Shown here: piece by piece, positions 7,453 to 15,974 of the stretch
Position numbering within the stretch: the first letter of the stretch is position 1
Layout: the number at the start of each line of letters is the position of its first letter
Source of the DNA: Parcubacteria group bacterium Gr01-1014_30
GTDB lineage: Bacteria; Patescibacteriota; Minisyncoccia; Minisyncoccales; 2-12-FULL-40-12
Direction of reading: 5' to 3'
Assembly: GCA_007376185.1 (NCBI GenBank)
Contig: VMFS01000009.1
Span: forward strand, 1 to 45,127
Length of the DNA stretch: 45,127 nt
The notes under the pieces: model-generated
Told to the model about the DNA's origin: nothing
The model's input: the letters and a program-made list of their open reading frames with translations, nothing else
The model's database searches: none
Program-made: the position numbers and the translations under genes

Positions 7453-8385
7453 ATGCAAAATAAAAAAATCTTAACCGCGTTTCTTATTGCCGCAATGCTT
7501 TCGCTCGGCATGCCTACCGGGCTTGGAGCCCAAACAGCCACGACAAGCACCACCACAACCCCCGCTGACTTGCTTCAATTGCTGCGCCAGCAAATGGAAA
7601 CGCTGAAAGCCAAGATGGTAGAGTTAAATCAGCAGCTGGAGGCCTTAAGGCAGGCGAGGCAAGAAGTAAAAGAGGCGGCAAAAGAGATTAAGGGTACTCT
7701 AAGATTGCTTAAAAGCTTGCGGCTTGGCATGAGCGGTGAGGACGTTAAGTTGTTGCAGGAGATGCTGGCAACCGACCCCGAAATTTACCCTGAAGGGTTA
7801 GTTACGGGATATTTCGGGCCCCTAACTGAAAAGGCGGTAAGAAAATTCCAAGCTAAAGCCAAGATTGAGCAGGTAGGGCAAGTGGGGCCTAAAACCTTGG
7901 CTAAAATAAACGAATTGCTGACAGAAGGCGCAGGGGCTTCAGGCAAGGTTCCGCCGGGACTTTTGATAGCGCCGGGAATAAAAGCAAAGCTTGGCTTTTC
8001 TCCCGAGCCCTTGTCTGGCCAAAAACTGCCACCGGGAATTGCCAAGAAGCTGGACATGGCCACGTCCACTCCGCCAGCAACCTCTACGCCTGATACAACG
8101 GCGCCTGTGATTAACAATCTTGGAGCAAAAGACATCACAGCCACATCAACAGTGATAACGTGGGGCACGAACGAGCATGCCAATAGCAAGGTTTGGTACT
8201 CCACTGCTACACCGGTAACTGCGGCAACTTCAACGGCCATGGCAAGTTCCGCTGTTTTGGTTTTTGAGCATGCCGTAGCATTGTCGGGCTTGACTGCGAG
8301 CACAACCTATTATTACTTTATTTCCTCTGCGGACTTAGCTGGAAACACTGCCACGTCTAGCGAACAGTCGTTTATGACAAAGTAA
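7453..8385 (+). CDS. Secreted peptidoglycan-binding protein with Fn3-like domain
   Basis: A 310-residue exported protein. Residues 1-26 are a signal peptide. Residues 35-80 form a coiled coil (Leu/Gln/Lys-rich). Residues 88-155 are a peptidoglycan-binding type 1 domain: LRLGMSGEDVKLLQEML, then GYFGPLTEKAVRKFQ and GPKTLAKIN. After a Pro/Thr linker, residues 215-308 form a purple-acid-phosphatase/Fn3-like beta domain (PVINNLGAKDITATSTVITW to SSADLAGNTATSSEQSF). This architecture is typical of Patescibacteria surface proteins. It ends at a strong terminator, so it is a single-gene unit. Confidence 0.85.
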   Translation: MQNKKILTAFLIAAMLSLGMPTGLGAQTATTSTTTTPADLLQLLRQQMETLKAKMVELNQQLEALRQARQEVKEAAKEIKGTLRLLKSLRLGMSGEDVKLLQEMLATDPEIYPEGLVTGYFGPLTEKAVRKFQAKAKIEQVGQVGPKTLAKINELLTEGAGASGKVPPGLLIAPGIKAKLGFSPEPLSGQKLPPGIAKKLDMATSTPPATSTPDTTAPVINNLGAKDITATSTVITWGTNEHANSKVWYSTATPVTAATSTAMASSAVLVFEHAVALSGLTASTTYYYFISSADLAGNTATSSEQSFMTK

Positions 8386-8398
8386 AGCTAAAGGGGAC

Positions 8399-8430
8399 AA
8401 AAAATCGCCTTGAAGGCGATTTTTTGTTTT
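8399..8430 (+). terminator. Intrinsic terminator after the peptidoglycan-binding gene
   Basis: ATCGCCT (8404-8410), a three-base loop, and AGGCGAT (8414-8420), extended by A/T pairs, followed by TTTTTTGTTTT. Confidence 0.85.
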
Positions 8431-8463
8431 GTAGCCAAGCGCGCGTTTTGATAAAATAAAAAC

Positions 8464-9087
8464 ATGGGAAAAAAACTTGAAAAAGCGACTTTTGCCGGAG
8501 GGCCTGCCCGCGCAACCTTTGCAGGCGGGTGTTTTTGGTGCCAAGATGCGGTTTTCAGGATGCTCAACGGAGTAAAGTCGGTGGTGTCGGGGTATTCGGG
8601 CGGAGATAAAGAAAATCCGACTTATGAGCAGGTTTCTACAGGCAGAACCGGGCATATGGAGGCCGTACAGATAGAGTACGATCCAAGCCAAGTAAATTAC
8701 AAAGATCTGCTTGAGGTTTTCTGGACTTCGCATAACCCAATCCAGAAAGGCGGCCAAGGCGCTGATACGGGTTCCCAATACGAGGCCGCGATTTTGTATC
8801 ATAATGACGAGCAAAAAGTACTTGCCGAAGAATCTAAAGCCTCGCTTCGCGTCGGCGAAGCGAGGCGCGAGAAGAACGCGAAGCGTTCTGCGAACAAGGC
8901 CTTAGAAGACCAAAAAATATACGACAAGCCCATTGCCACAAAAATTATGCCTTTCAAAAATTTCTATCCTGCTGAAGATTATCATCAGGATTACTACGGT
9001 AAAAATCCAGAAGCCCGGTATTGTCAGATAGTGATAAATCCCAAGGTTGAAAAAATTAGGAAGTTGTTTCACGATAAATTAAAATGA
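8464..9087 (+). CDS. msrA: Peptide methionine-S-sulfoxide reductase MsrA
   Basis: Repairs oxidised methionine (S form) in proteins. The active-site motif GGCFWC is at about residues 22-27, followed by the family blocks [39 protein letters not shown] and [10 protein letters not shown]. Two oddities: the motif ATFAGG is duplicated at the N-terminus ([15 protein letters not shown]), and about 20 residues ([19 protein letters not shown]) are inserted in the middle, encoded by two perfect hairpins. Both keep the frame. A TAAAAT -10 box ends six bases upstream of the start. The stop overlaps msrB (ATGA). Confidence 0.93.
   Translation: MGKKLEKATFAGGPARATFAGGCFWCQDAVFRMLNGVKSVVSGYSGGDKENPTYEQVSTGRTGHMEAVQIEYDPSQVNYKDLLEVFWTSHNPIQKGGQGADTGSQYEAAILYHNDEQKVLAEESKASLRVGEARREKNAKRSANKALEDQKIYDKPIATKIMPFKNFYPAEDYHQDYYGKNPEARYCQIVINPKVEKIRKLFHDKLK
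8839..8889 (+). repeat. Palindromic insertion inside msrA
   Basis: GCCTCGCTTCGC (8839-8850) and GCGAAGCGAGGC (8855-8866) form a perfect 12-bp hairpin with a four-base loop. AGAACGC (8873-8879) and GCGTTCT (8883-8889) form a second. Together they code for residues that normal MsrA lacks. Confidence 0.8.
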
Positions 9088-9512
9088 CCAGCTTGCCCAA
9101 AACAGAGGAGGAATTGAAAAAGAAGCTGCTGCCGGAGCAGTATCGAGTGATGAGAGAAGCCGGCACCGAGCCGCCTTTTTCCGGCAAATACGTTCACACC
9201 AAAGACAAAGGAATGTACAGGTGTGCAGTCTGTGGAGCTGAGCTTTTTTCTTCTGACGCCAAGTTTGACTCGGGAACCGGCTGGCCGAGTTTTACAGAGC
9301 CCGCCAATCTTAAAAACATTGAACTTCGGGAAGACAGGAGTTTGGGTATGCTGCGAAAGGAGGTGTTGTGCAAAAAATGCGGTTCGCATCTAGGCCATGT
9401 CTTTTCGGATGGCCCGCCAGACCGCGGCGGAAAAAGATACTGCATTAATTCTGTGTGTTTGGAACTTGCCAGACCTTTGTCAACACCAGGTGTTGACAAA
9501 GACAGGTGTTGA
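9084..9512 (+). CDS. msrB: Peptide methionine-R-sulfoxide reductase MsrB
   Basis: Partner of MsrA, reducing the R form of methionine sulfoxide. Two zinc CxxC pairs are present (CAVC near residue 48 and CKKC near residue 96), with the core GTGWPSF and the catalytic segment RYCINS near residue 122. The C-terminus ([13 protein letters not shown]) is not family sequence; it is encoded by a 13-bp perfect palindrome that carries the reading frame past the usual end. The start overlaps the msrA stop by four bases, so the two are translationally coupled. Confidence 0.93.
   Translation: MTSLPKTEEELKKKLLPEQYRVMREAGTEPPFSGKYVHTKDKGMYRCAVCGAELFSSDAKFDSGTGWPSFTEPANLKNIELREDRSLGMLRKEVLCKKCGSHLGHVFSDGPPDRGGKRYCINSVCLELARPLSTPGVDKDRC
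9475..9501 (+). repeat. Perfect palindrome at the msrB 3' end
   Basis: CTTTGTCAACACC, one base A, then GGTGTTGACAAAG. It encodes the last residues of MsrB. Part of it (GGTGTTGACA) recurs at 9506-9515, and a shorter GTGTTGTCAACACA palindrome lies near 10441. Confidence 0.8.
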
Positions 9513-9530
9513 CAGAGGATTTTCTTGAGC

Positions 9531-9559
9531 TTGACATTTTTTGACAGGTTTGCTATAAT
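9531..9559 (+). promoter_or_regulatory. Consensus sigma-70 promoter
   Basis: TTGACA (9531-9536), exactly 17 bases, then TATAAT (9554-9559): a perfect match in both boxes. It would drive the gene at 9732 with a leader of roughly 165 bases. Confidence 0.85.
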
Positions 9560-9731
9560 TATGGTATAGTAATTTTGCACTTTTACAATATATTTTTACT
9601 ACTTGCGAAGTTGGTTGCGAATTAGAGATTATCTAATTGGTGTTTTCTAACCCGCAACTAACAGGAACGCCGCTGGTATCTAGCAATAGGGCTGGAGCTG
9701 GTAGGTGGTCCGCTCACAAGGAGAGACAGTC

Positions 9732-10388
9732 ATGGCTACCATCGTGGAAGACGTGACCCACGGACAGTTGGAGGAAGTTAAGCGTATGGCGAAAGCCGCC
9801 GGCGTCGGGAAAGACCTGTTTCAGACAGAATTTCTCGACAATGGTGCGTTGGCCAGTTTGTTTCGTAGGGTCGGCGAGAAGTCGGTGAAGCCGCCGCTTC
9901 TGACCGAAATCGACACCGTTGAGTTACCGTCAGTAGAGCGGTTCGTGGCAGCCGATGCCTTCGGACCCAACAATCCGGACGGCATCAGGTTTTTCCTCGG
10001 CGACAATTTCAAGAAGCTGTTTTTTGGCAAGACGGAGGCAAACGTTCACGCGGCGACACTGGCCATTCACCGGCTCAACCGGAAGTCGGTTGATGAGCCT
10101 ATCCGTCGCGAGCTCACTCCGAGCCGCGAGGAGACGGCGCTTGCTCACTTCTACGAGCTGATTAAGCGTCAGCCAAGAGGCGAGCGGGGCAAGCTGCCGA
10201 CCGACGGCACCTTGATCATCGCTTACATCTATGATGTCAATGAGATCGGCGGTGATAATGGCAAGGGGACTCTTTGGGCCGTGGGCGCGGACTGGAACTC
10301 GTTCAGCGCCGGGTGGAGCGTGAACGCCCTCTCCGTTGAGGATCCGTTTCCGTGGCTTCAGGGCCGCCGCGTTCTCTCCCGTAAGTAG
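9732..10388 (+). CDS. Hypothetical protein, GC-rich and strongly expressed
   Basis: A 218-residue soluble protein I cannot assign. The C-terminal part (GTLIIAYIYDVNEIGG, then GADWNSFSAGWSVNALSVED and WLQGRRVLSRK) looks like a compact folded domain; I have a vague memory of similar proteins in Parcubacteria. The start ATG at 9732 is preceded by AAGGAGAG at a good distance, whereas most core genes here lack a Shine-Dalgarno motif. Codon use is much richer in G and C than the neighbours. With a consensus promoter and a long leader, it resembles a horizontally acquired or highly expressed gene. Confidence 0.6.
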   Translation: MATIVEDVTHGQLEEVKRMAKAAGVGKDLFQTEFLDNGALASLFRRVGEKSVKPPLLTEIDTVELPSVERFVAADAFGPNNPDGIRFFLGDNFKKLFFGKTEANVHAATLAIHRLNRKSVDEPIRRELTPSREETALAHFYELIKRQPRGERGKLPTDGTLIIAYIYDVNEIGGDNGKGTLWAVGADWNSFSAGWSVNALSVEDPFPWLQGRRVLSRK

Positions 10389-10629
10389 TTTTGGAACTTG
10401 GGTTTTCGTATCCTTGGTTCTTGGTTCTGCGGCGCCGAATGTGTTGTCAACACATTCGGCGCTTTTCAATTCTTTTAATTTCTTATAAAATATGCCTTGG
10501 ATAGTAGGCGAATCTGCCTGTGGTCAAGGCTGCAGGCGGCCGAATTCTAGAAAAGGAAGGGAAAAGGGACAGTCCGGGGACTGTTCCTAACAAACCCCTA
10601 ACAAACCCCACTTTTTGCCAGGTTGATTT

Positions 10630-10893
10630 GTGGCCGTCCGCCTCTGTTTTTTGCAAGACAGATTAAAATTATCAATCCACCCCGACAAAATCTTCACCAA
10701 AACCCTTGCTTCCGGCGTTGACTTCCTGGGCTGGATTCACTTTCCCGACCACAGAATTTTGAGGACAACCACGAAGAGGAGAGTGTTAAGGAGAGTATAT
10801 ACATTGCTAACTCCTGAAACTATAAATTCTTATCTGAGTCTAATGAAATGGGGGAATGCTTATAAATTATGCAGGTATTTGAGAAAAGTTTAG
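10630..10893 (+). pseudogene. Reverse transcriptase C-terminal remnant
   Basis: An 87-codon frame reads LKLSIHPDKIFTKTLASGVD, FLGWIHFPDHRILRTTTKRR and VLRRVYTLL. This matches the end of the finger/palm and thumb junction of group-II/DGR-type reverse transcriptases, where HP.K is followed by GVDFLG and a basic RRxxRR stretch. The catalytic YxDD part is missing, so it is a fragment without start. Patescibacteria often carry diversity-generating retroelements; I find no template repeat or variable C-type-lectin gene nearby. The upstream 240 bases hold only a small palindrome (GGACAGTCC/GGGGACTGTTCC). Confidence 0.65.
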
Positions 10894-10896
10894 GGC

Positions 10897-10925
10897 TTGG
10901 CAAGATTCCCCGTTTAGATTATACT
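10897..10925 (+). promoter_or_regulatory. Predicted murA promoter
   Basis: TTGGCA (10897-10902), 17 bases, TATACT (10920-10925). The murA ATG starts nine bases after the -10 box, so the transcript is probably leaderless. Confidence 0.65.
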
Positions 10926-10933
10926 TAGTTATC

Positions 10934-12199
10934 ATGTCAGAGCAGTTTCTAATCCGCGGAGGGAGAAAACTTCTGGGGCAAATTCAGGTTCGTGGAGCCA
11001 AGAACGCTTCTTTTCCTCTTTTGGCGGCTTGCCTTTTAACCAAAGAACCGTGCTTTATTTCCAACTTGCCGCTTGTCCAAGACGTTTTGCGACAGCTTAG
11101 CATTCTGGAAAAAATAGGGGCTCAGGTCTCGTGGCTCGGAAAACGTAGCATTAAGATTGTTTGTTCAGACATTGACCCCAAAGATTTGCCTTTTGATATT
11201 ATCACTTATTTTCGCGGCTCAATAGTGCTTTTGGGGCCGCTCTTGGCGCGTTTTGGCAAAATAAAGTTTCCGCTGCCCGGGGGCTGTCTGATAGGGGCCA
11301 GGTCAATAGACACGCACTTGGACGCTTTTTCCCAGATGGGCGTGAAATTGCGGGCAGAAGGAAAAAACTTTTATTTTGAAGGGAGACCTAAGGCATCCTC
11401 GGTAACTTTGCGGGAGTTCAGCGTTACGGCCACTGAAAACGTGATTCTGGCCGCGGCTTCAAAAGCAAAGGAAACTTTACTCAAAATCGCTGACCAGGAC
11501 TACGAGGTTCAGGGATTGGTAAGTGTTTTGAGAAAAATGGGAGCAAAGGTTGAGCAAAAAACCGCCCACACCATCAAGGTTAGCGGGAGTAAAAAACTAA
11601 AGGGATTTAAGCATACCATAATGCCCGACCCTTTAGAGACCGGCACTTTTGCGGCGATGGCTTTGGCGACAAAAAGCAAAGTTCTGATTAGAGGAGCGGC
11701 AGTTGATTTTTTGGAGCTTTTTTTAAAAAGATTGCGCGATTTCGGCGCGAAGTTTGAAGTTTTGAAAGGAGGCAAAGAGATTTTAATTTTACCTTCAAAA
11801 GTTCTTAAAATGGACAAAATCCAAAGCTTGCCTTACCCCGGGGTACACACTGACTTGCAGCCAGAGCTTGGCGTTTTAGCCACTCAATCTAGAGGACCTA
11901 CCCTTATTCATGACCCTCTGTACGAAGGCCGCTTGAAATACTTGGAAGAATTGAACAAAATGGGAGCTAGCATTATTTTTTGTGACCCCCACAGAGCAAT
12001 AATCAACGGCCCAACCCGTCTTGTGGGAAAGGAAATTCCTTCTTTGGACATTCGCTCGGGAGCCGCTTTCTTGACGGCGGGGCTGGTGGCTTCGGGGAAT
12101 ACCATAATCAACAACATCTATCAAATAGACAGAGGGTACGAAAGAATAGAAGAGAGATTACAGGGCTTGGGAGCAGATATAACGAGGGTATCCGTATGA
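10934..12199 (+). CDS. murA: UDP-N-acetylglucosamine 1-carboxyvinyltransferase MurA
   Basis: First committed step of peptidoglycan synthesis: transfers enolpyruvate from PEP to UDP-GlcNAc in the cytoplasm. Full length (421 residues). The substrate-binding KNASFPLLAA motif is near residue 22, and the catalytic loop is present as PGGCLIGARSIDTH (Cys at about residue 117, the residue targeted by fosfomycin). The repeated inside-out alpha/beta barrel blocks are visible to the end (GYERIEERLQGLGA). It is the first gene of the long plus-strand core block and has its own promoter. Confidence 0.96.
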   Translation: MSEQFLIRGGRKLLGQIQVRGAKNASFPLLAACLLTKEPCFISNLPLVQDVLRQLSILEKIGAQVSWLGKRSIKIVCSDIDPKDLPFDIITYFRGSIVLLGPLLARFGKIKFPLPGGCLIGARSIDTHLDAFSQMGVKLRAEGKNFYFEGRPKASSVTLREFSVTATENVILAAASKAKETLLKIADQDYEVQGLVSVLRKMGAKVEQKTAHTIKVSGSKKLKGFKHTIMPDPLETGTFAAMALATKSKVLIRGAAVDFLELFLKRLRDFGAKFEVLKGGKEILILPSKVLKMDKIQSLPYPGVHTDLQPELGVLATQSRGPTLIHDPLYEGRLKYLEELNKMGASIIFCDPHRAIINGPTRLVGKEIPSLDIRSGAAFLTAGLVASGNTIINNIYQIDRGYERIEERLQGLGADITRVSV

Positions 12200-12204
12200 T
12201 ACCC

Positions 12205-12313
12205 GAGCACCCCGCCCTCTAAGCTGTTGGATTTATTCCCGAAAGTAAATTTTCTGCTCGTGATAGGATTTACCCTGCGGATGATGTCAAATAGCATAGA
12301 GGGCGGGGTGCTC
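12205..12313 (+). repeat. 109-bp element with 17-bp perfect inverted ends
   Basis: GAGCACCCCGCCCTCTA (12205-12221) and TAGAGGGCGGGGTGCTC (12297-12313) are perfect inverted copies around 75 bases with no ORF. Related ends, CCCCGCCCTCTATGC, occur at 30645 and 45031, the latter right before a GIY-YIG gene. It looks like a MITE-like deletion derivative. It fills the murA-mreB gap. Confidence 0.7.
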
Positions 12314-12340
12314 GCTCAATTATAAAATAATTTCACTCGC

Positions 12341-13348
12341 ATGTTTTTAAGAAAAATTGGAATTGACCTCGGCACTTGCAATTCTTTGGTTTTCGTTCCA
12401 GGCAAAGGTATAGTTTTGCAAGAACCCTCGGTTGTTGCCGTTACCCTTGCCGAAAATAAAATTTTGGCGGTAGGCCAGGAAGCTAAAGAAATGACGGGTA
12501 GAACTCCAGACACCATCAGGGTTTACAGGCCTCTAAAAGACGGCGTGATAGCTGATTATAAGGTAGCGCAGGCCATGCTCAAACATTTTATCGACAAGGT
12601 TTCAGGCAGCTTCAGGTTTTTAAAACCCGAATTGATGATAGGGGTGCCAGCTGGCATAACTTCCACGGAAAGAAGGGCCGTGATTGAAGCGGGCTCGTGG
12701 GCCGGAGCAAAACAAGTTTTTGTGGCAAAGGAACCCATTTTGGCCGCTATTGGAGCAGGCATCCCCATCAACTCTTACTCAGGATACATGGTTGTTGACA
12801 TTGGCGGAGGGACTTCTGAGGTTGCCGTGATTTCGCTGGGCGGCATAGTTACGTCAAGTTCTGTCAGAGTGGCCGGCGACAAAATGGACTTTGCCATAGC
12901 AAACTTCATTAAAAAGAAATACAACTTGGCGATTGGAGAGCGCACTGCCGAAGAAGTGAAAATAAAAATCGGCACGGCTCAGCCCAAAAAGCAGGAAGAG
13001 TTTTTGGAGATTCGCGGCCGAGACCTAATTTCCGGTCTGCCAAAGAACGTTAAAGTTTCTTCAAACGAGGTTGCCGAAGCTTTAGCTGAGCCTCTCTCCG
13101 ACATTATAAAAGCGATAAAAGCCGTGCTCTGGGACACTCCAGCCGAATTGTCAGCCGACGTGATGGACAAAGGCATGACGCTGACGGGGGGCGGATCCAT
13201 TTTGAGAAACATCGATGAGTTAATAGCTAAGTCAACCGGCGTTCCTTGTTTCTTAGCCGCAGACCCGCTTTCTTGCGTTGCCAAAGGAACTGGAGTGGTG
13301 CTTGAAAACTTGGAAGTTTACAAGAAAAGTATAATGTCAAAGAAATAG
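12341..13348 (+). CDS. mreB: Rod-shape protein MreB (first copy)
   Basis: Bacterial actin that forms membrane-bound filaments guiding lateral wall synthesis. Length 335, normal for MreB. Nucleotide-binding blocks are clear: DLGTCNSLVFV near residue 9 (phosphate 1), DIGGGTSEVAVISLGG near 150 (phosphate 2) and TGGGSILRN near 283 (adenosine). It follows murA and is a different protein from the second MreB at 17197. A TATAAA stretch near 12321 may be its -10. No mreC or mreD is in the window. Confidence 0.92.
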   Translation: MFLRKIGIDLGTCNSLVFVPGKGIVLQEPSVVAVTLAENKILAVGQEAKEMTGRTPDTIRVYRPLKDGVIADYKVAQAMLKHFIDKVSGSFRFLKPELMIGVPAGITSTERRAVIEAGSWAGAKQVFVAKEPILAAIGAGIPINSYSGYMVVDIGGGTSEVAVISLGGIVTSSSVRVAGDKMDFAIANFIKKKYNLAIGERTAEEVKIKIGTAQPKKQEEFLEIRGRDLISGLPKNVKVSSNEVAEALAEPLSDIIKAIKAVLWDTPAELSADVMDKGMTLTGGGSILRNIDELIAKSTGVPCFLAADPLSCVAKGTGVVLENLEVYKKSIMSKK

Positions 13349-13400
13349 TTACATTTCATCACTTTATAATGATGATATGCTGATATGATGAAATGTTAAT

Positions 13401-14084
13401 ATGATTTTGAGTAATCAAAAAAAACTTGAATATCTAAAAAAACTGGTTGAAGCAAATAAACTCACTCATGCTTTGCTGGTTTCCGGGGTCACGGCAAAAG
13501 AGTTTGTTCTGCAGCTGTTTGGCCACGACATCAGCAAAGTCCACCCCGATTTTGTTGTTGTTGGGCTCAAAGAGGAAGAGATTAAGATATCTCAAGTTCG
13601 CGACTGCATATGGCGTCTGTCTTTGAAACCATCCACAGCTCTCCTGAAAGTAGCTGTAATAAACCAGGCTCATCTTATGAATCAGGAAGCGCAATCGGCG
13701 CTTTTGAAAACATTGGAGGAGCCCAAGGGAGAGGCTTTCTTGGTTTTGGTAACCGAATTTCCCGACGCCCTTTTGCCGACGATTATTTCGCGAGTTCAGA
13801 GAGTTAAGTTTTTTTCGCAAGAAGCTGACAAACCGAGAGATTATTCAGGGATAACGGCTTTGACGAAAGCCGACTTGGCCGAGCGTTTTAAGTACGCGGA
13901 AAATATTTCCAAGTCGCCCGCCTTGTCGGGAGTTTTAACTACCTGGTTGTATTATTTCAGGAGGGACGTTATCAAAAACAAGGCAATTCTTCAAAAAATC
14001 CAAAACACGCTTTTTTTAATAGAGAGAACCAACGTTAACCGGCGTCTGGCGCTTGAAACTTTAATGCTTCATGAAAACTTTTAG
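13401..14084 (+). CDS. holB: DNA polymerase III delta-prime-like clamp-loader subunit
   Basis: A 227-residue AAA+ protein of the clamp loader, which opens the sliding clamp. The family signature NQEAQSALLKTLEEP and FPDALLPTIISRVQRVKF is present at about residues 95-140. The Walker A site is degenerate (VSGVTAKEFV), as expected for a delta-prime subunit rather than the ATP-binding tau/gamma subunit, and the N-terminus is shorter than in E. coli. The 52-bp gap before it holds a small palindrome, CATTTCATCA/TGATGAAATG. The end overlaps the next gene by 14 bases. Confidence 0.75.
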   Translation: MILSNQKKLEYLKKLVEANKLTHALLVSGVTAKEFVLQLFGHDISKVHPDFVVVGLKEEEIKISQVRDCIWRLSLKPSTALLKVAVINQAHLMNQEAQSALLKTLEEPKGEAFLVLVTEFPDALLPTIISRVQRVKFFSQEADKPRDYSGITALTKADLAERFKYAENISKSPALSGVLTTWLYYFRRDVIKNKAILQKIQNTLFLIERTNVNRRLALETLMLHENF

Positions 14085-14289
14085 AGAAAAACGTTTTCAA
14101 ATTGGAAATATCGGCGGCAGAAGTTACAACTACCAAGTTCAAACTGTTGCTGCCGAGGGCGAAAGTTACTGTATTGAAGTTATGTTGAATTCGGGCAATT
14201 GGGTTTGCGTAGATGGTTCTGGAACTTCAGAACAGTATGTAGGCGACCCTGATTGTTCAGCTGCCCAGCAAACCAAATTGTGCAATTAG
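14071..14289 (+). CDS. Small protein resembling the C-terminus of a pilin
   Basis: 72 residues: a short basic start, then SYNYQVQTVAAEGESYCIEV, NWVCVDGSG and a Cys-rich end (DPDCSAAQQTKLC). The Cys-rich, Gly-rich end resembles the globular tail of type IV pilins of Patescibacteria, but the N-terminal hydrophobic pilin helix and prepilin peptidase site are missing. It is probably a truncated remnant fused to new upstream bases, since the first 14 bases overlap the clamp-loader gene. Confidence 0.45.
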   Translation: MKTFREKRFQIGNIGGRSYNYQVQTVAAEGESYCIEVMLNSGNWVCVDGSGTSEQYVGDPDCSAAQQTKLCN

Positions 14290-14304
14290 TAACTATTAAC
14301 TGCT

Positions 14305-14880
14305 ATGTTGGATAAAGAAAACATAAATTATAAAGATATCGTAAACGGAATTAAGCCCGAGCTGCAAAAAGTCATTAGTTTTATGGAAAGGGAGACCTCG
14401 AAAATTCGCACGAGCAGAGCCACGCCTTCTTTGGTTGAAGACGTTGTGGTTGACTGTTTCGGGCAGAAGTTTCCTTTAAAGCAGTTATCGGCCATTTCCA
14501 CGCCAGAAGCTAGACAAATTCTTATCCAGCCTTGGGACAAATCGTACACTGAAGGCATAGTTGCTGCTCTGGAAAAAACTGGGATAGGGGCAAATCCGGT
14601 GGTTGACAAAGACGCCGTCAGGCTGACTCTGCCGCCTCTAACCCAAGAGTACCGGAAAAACTTGTTTTCACTTTTAGCCGAAAAAAAAGAGCAGAGCCGG
14701 CAAACGGTCAGAAGGTGGAGAGACGAGGCTTGGGACGAGATTCAAGAAAGATTTAAGGAAGGCAAAATAAGAGAAGACGACAAGTTCAGGGGCAAAGAAG
14801 AGCTTCAGAAGTTGGTGGATGAGTATAACAAGAAGATTGAGGAGTTGACAGAGAGAAAACATAAAGAAATTTTAGAATAA
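14305..14880 (+). CDS. frr: Ribosome recycling factor
   Basis: Splits post-termination ribosomes together with EF-G. Length 191 (family about 185). The characteristic helical blocks are present: IRTSRATPSLVEDVVVDCFG, RQILIQPWDKS, NPVVDKDAVRLTLPPLTQEYR and the C-terminal coiled coil ending ELTERKHKEILE. The stop shares a base with the ATG of the next gene (TAATG), so the two are coupled. It belongs to the murA-to-gatA core block. Confidence 0.95.
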   Translation: MLDKENINYKDIVNGIKPELQKVISFMERETSKIRTSRATPSLVEDVVVDCFGQKFPLKQLSAISTPEARQILIQPWDKSYTEGIVAALEKTGIGANPVVDKDAVRLTLPPLTQEYRKNLFSLLAEKKEQSRQTVRRWRDEAWDEIQERFKEGKIREDDKFRGKEELQKLVDEYNKKIEELTERKHKEILE

Positions 14881-15971
14881 TGGTGTTCACCGTTATCATC
14901 GTAGTTTTTTCGCTGATTCTACTTATAATCCTTCATGAGTTGGGGCATTTTTTGGTTGCCAAGAAATTTGGAGTAAAAGTTGAAGAGTTCGGCGTGTTTT
15001 TGCCGCCACGTTTGTTCGACAAGAAAATTGGAGAGACAATCTACTCTCTAAACTTAATCCCTCTTGGGGCTTTCGTGAGAGTTTTGGGAGAGGAAGGCGA
15101 GGCAGGAATTCACGACATCAGGAGTTTTGCTTCAAAACCAATTTGGCAGAGGGCCGCAATTGTTGCAGGCGGCGTGGTTTCTTTCTGGCTGGTGGCGGCT
15201 TTTTTGATGAGTTTCGTTATGTGGCTTGGTTCTCCCACTGCGGTTTCAGACGATGACAAAGGCCTCTTAATAAATCCAAAAGTGCAGATTAGTATGATAG
15301 CTTCGGCGTCGCCGGCTCAAGCTGCCGGCTTGAGAGTTGGAGACACTATAAGAAAATTCGAAATTCGAAATTCGAAATTCGAAATTAACAAAGTAAAAGA
15401 GGTTCAGGAGTTGACAGAGCAATATAAGGGTCAAGAGATTATTTTGCAAGTTGAGCGAGGTAAGGAGGTTTTTAATATTTCTTTGGTGCCGCGCGTTTCG
15501 CCGCCAGAGGGCGAGGGAGCAATGGGAGTTGTTTTAGTAAGGACAGCTTTGGAGAGGCATCCTTGGTATCTAGCGCCCATCAAAGGTATTGAAGCTACCT
15601 TAACAATGACCGGAAACATAATAGCCGCTTTGGCGGGTCTCCTATCAAACTTGGTTTTGGGCAAAGGCGTTCCGCCGGGAGCCGATTTGACCGGACCCGT
15701 TGGCATAGTGGCTTTAATGACTCAGTTTTTCCAGCTCGGGCTGGCCAACTACCTGCAGTTTATCGCCGCAATCTCAATTTACCTTGCCATTTTCAACATC
15801 CTGCCCATACCAGCGCTTGACGGCGGAAAACTTATGTTTTTGTTTATTGAGAAAGTAAAAGGACGGTCGGTTAACCAAAAACTTGAACAAAAAGTTACCG
15901 CCTTTTTCTTCAGCGTCCTGCTTTTGCTTATTGCTTTGATTACGATAAGAGACATAACCCGACTTTTCTAA
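14880..15971 (+). CDS. rseP: Site-2 membrane metalloprotease RseP family (M50)
   Basis: Intramembrane zinc protease that clips membrane-bound regulators or signal peptides. The zinc motif HELGH is at about residues 20-24 in the first helix; the second zinc ligand motif is NILPIPALDGGK near residue 305. A PDZ domain (ASPAQAAGLRVGD) lies between. Length 363 is normal. Inside the PDZ domain a run of the tandem DNA unit AAATTCG encodes KFEIRNSKFEI, an insertion not found in the family. Confidence 0.93.
   Translation: MVFTVIIVVFSLILLIILHELGHFLVAKKFGVKVEEFGVFLPPRLFDKKIGETIYSLNLIPLGAFVRVLGEEGEAGIHDIRSFASKPIWQRAAIVAGGVVSFWLVAAFLMSFVMWLGSPTAVSDDDKGLLINPKVQISMIASASPAQAAGLRVGDTIRKFEIRNSKFEINKVKEVQELTEQYKGQEIILQVERGKEVFNISLVPRVSPPEGEGAMGVVLVRTALERHPWYLAPIKGIEATLTMTGNIIAALAGLLSNLVLGKGVPPGADLTGPVGIVALMTQFFQLGLANYLQFIAAISIYLAIFNILPIPALDGGKLMFLFIEKVKGRSVNQKLEQKVTAFFFSVLLLLIALITIRDITRLF
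15355..15386 (+). repeat. AAATTCG tandem repeat inside rseP
   Basis: Four tandem copies of a seven-base unit, in frame with the PDZ domain. The same unit occurs in gatA (near 19390) and after rpsB (near 42205). Confidence 0.8.
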
Positions 15972-15974
15972 CCT

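Noticed and set aside
9930-10469. Long minus-strand frame opposite the gene at 9732
   Set aside because: It is a shadow of the GC-rich plus-strand gene, which has a promoter and Shine-Dalgarno motif; the minus frame has neither.
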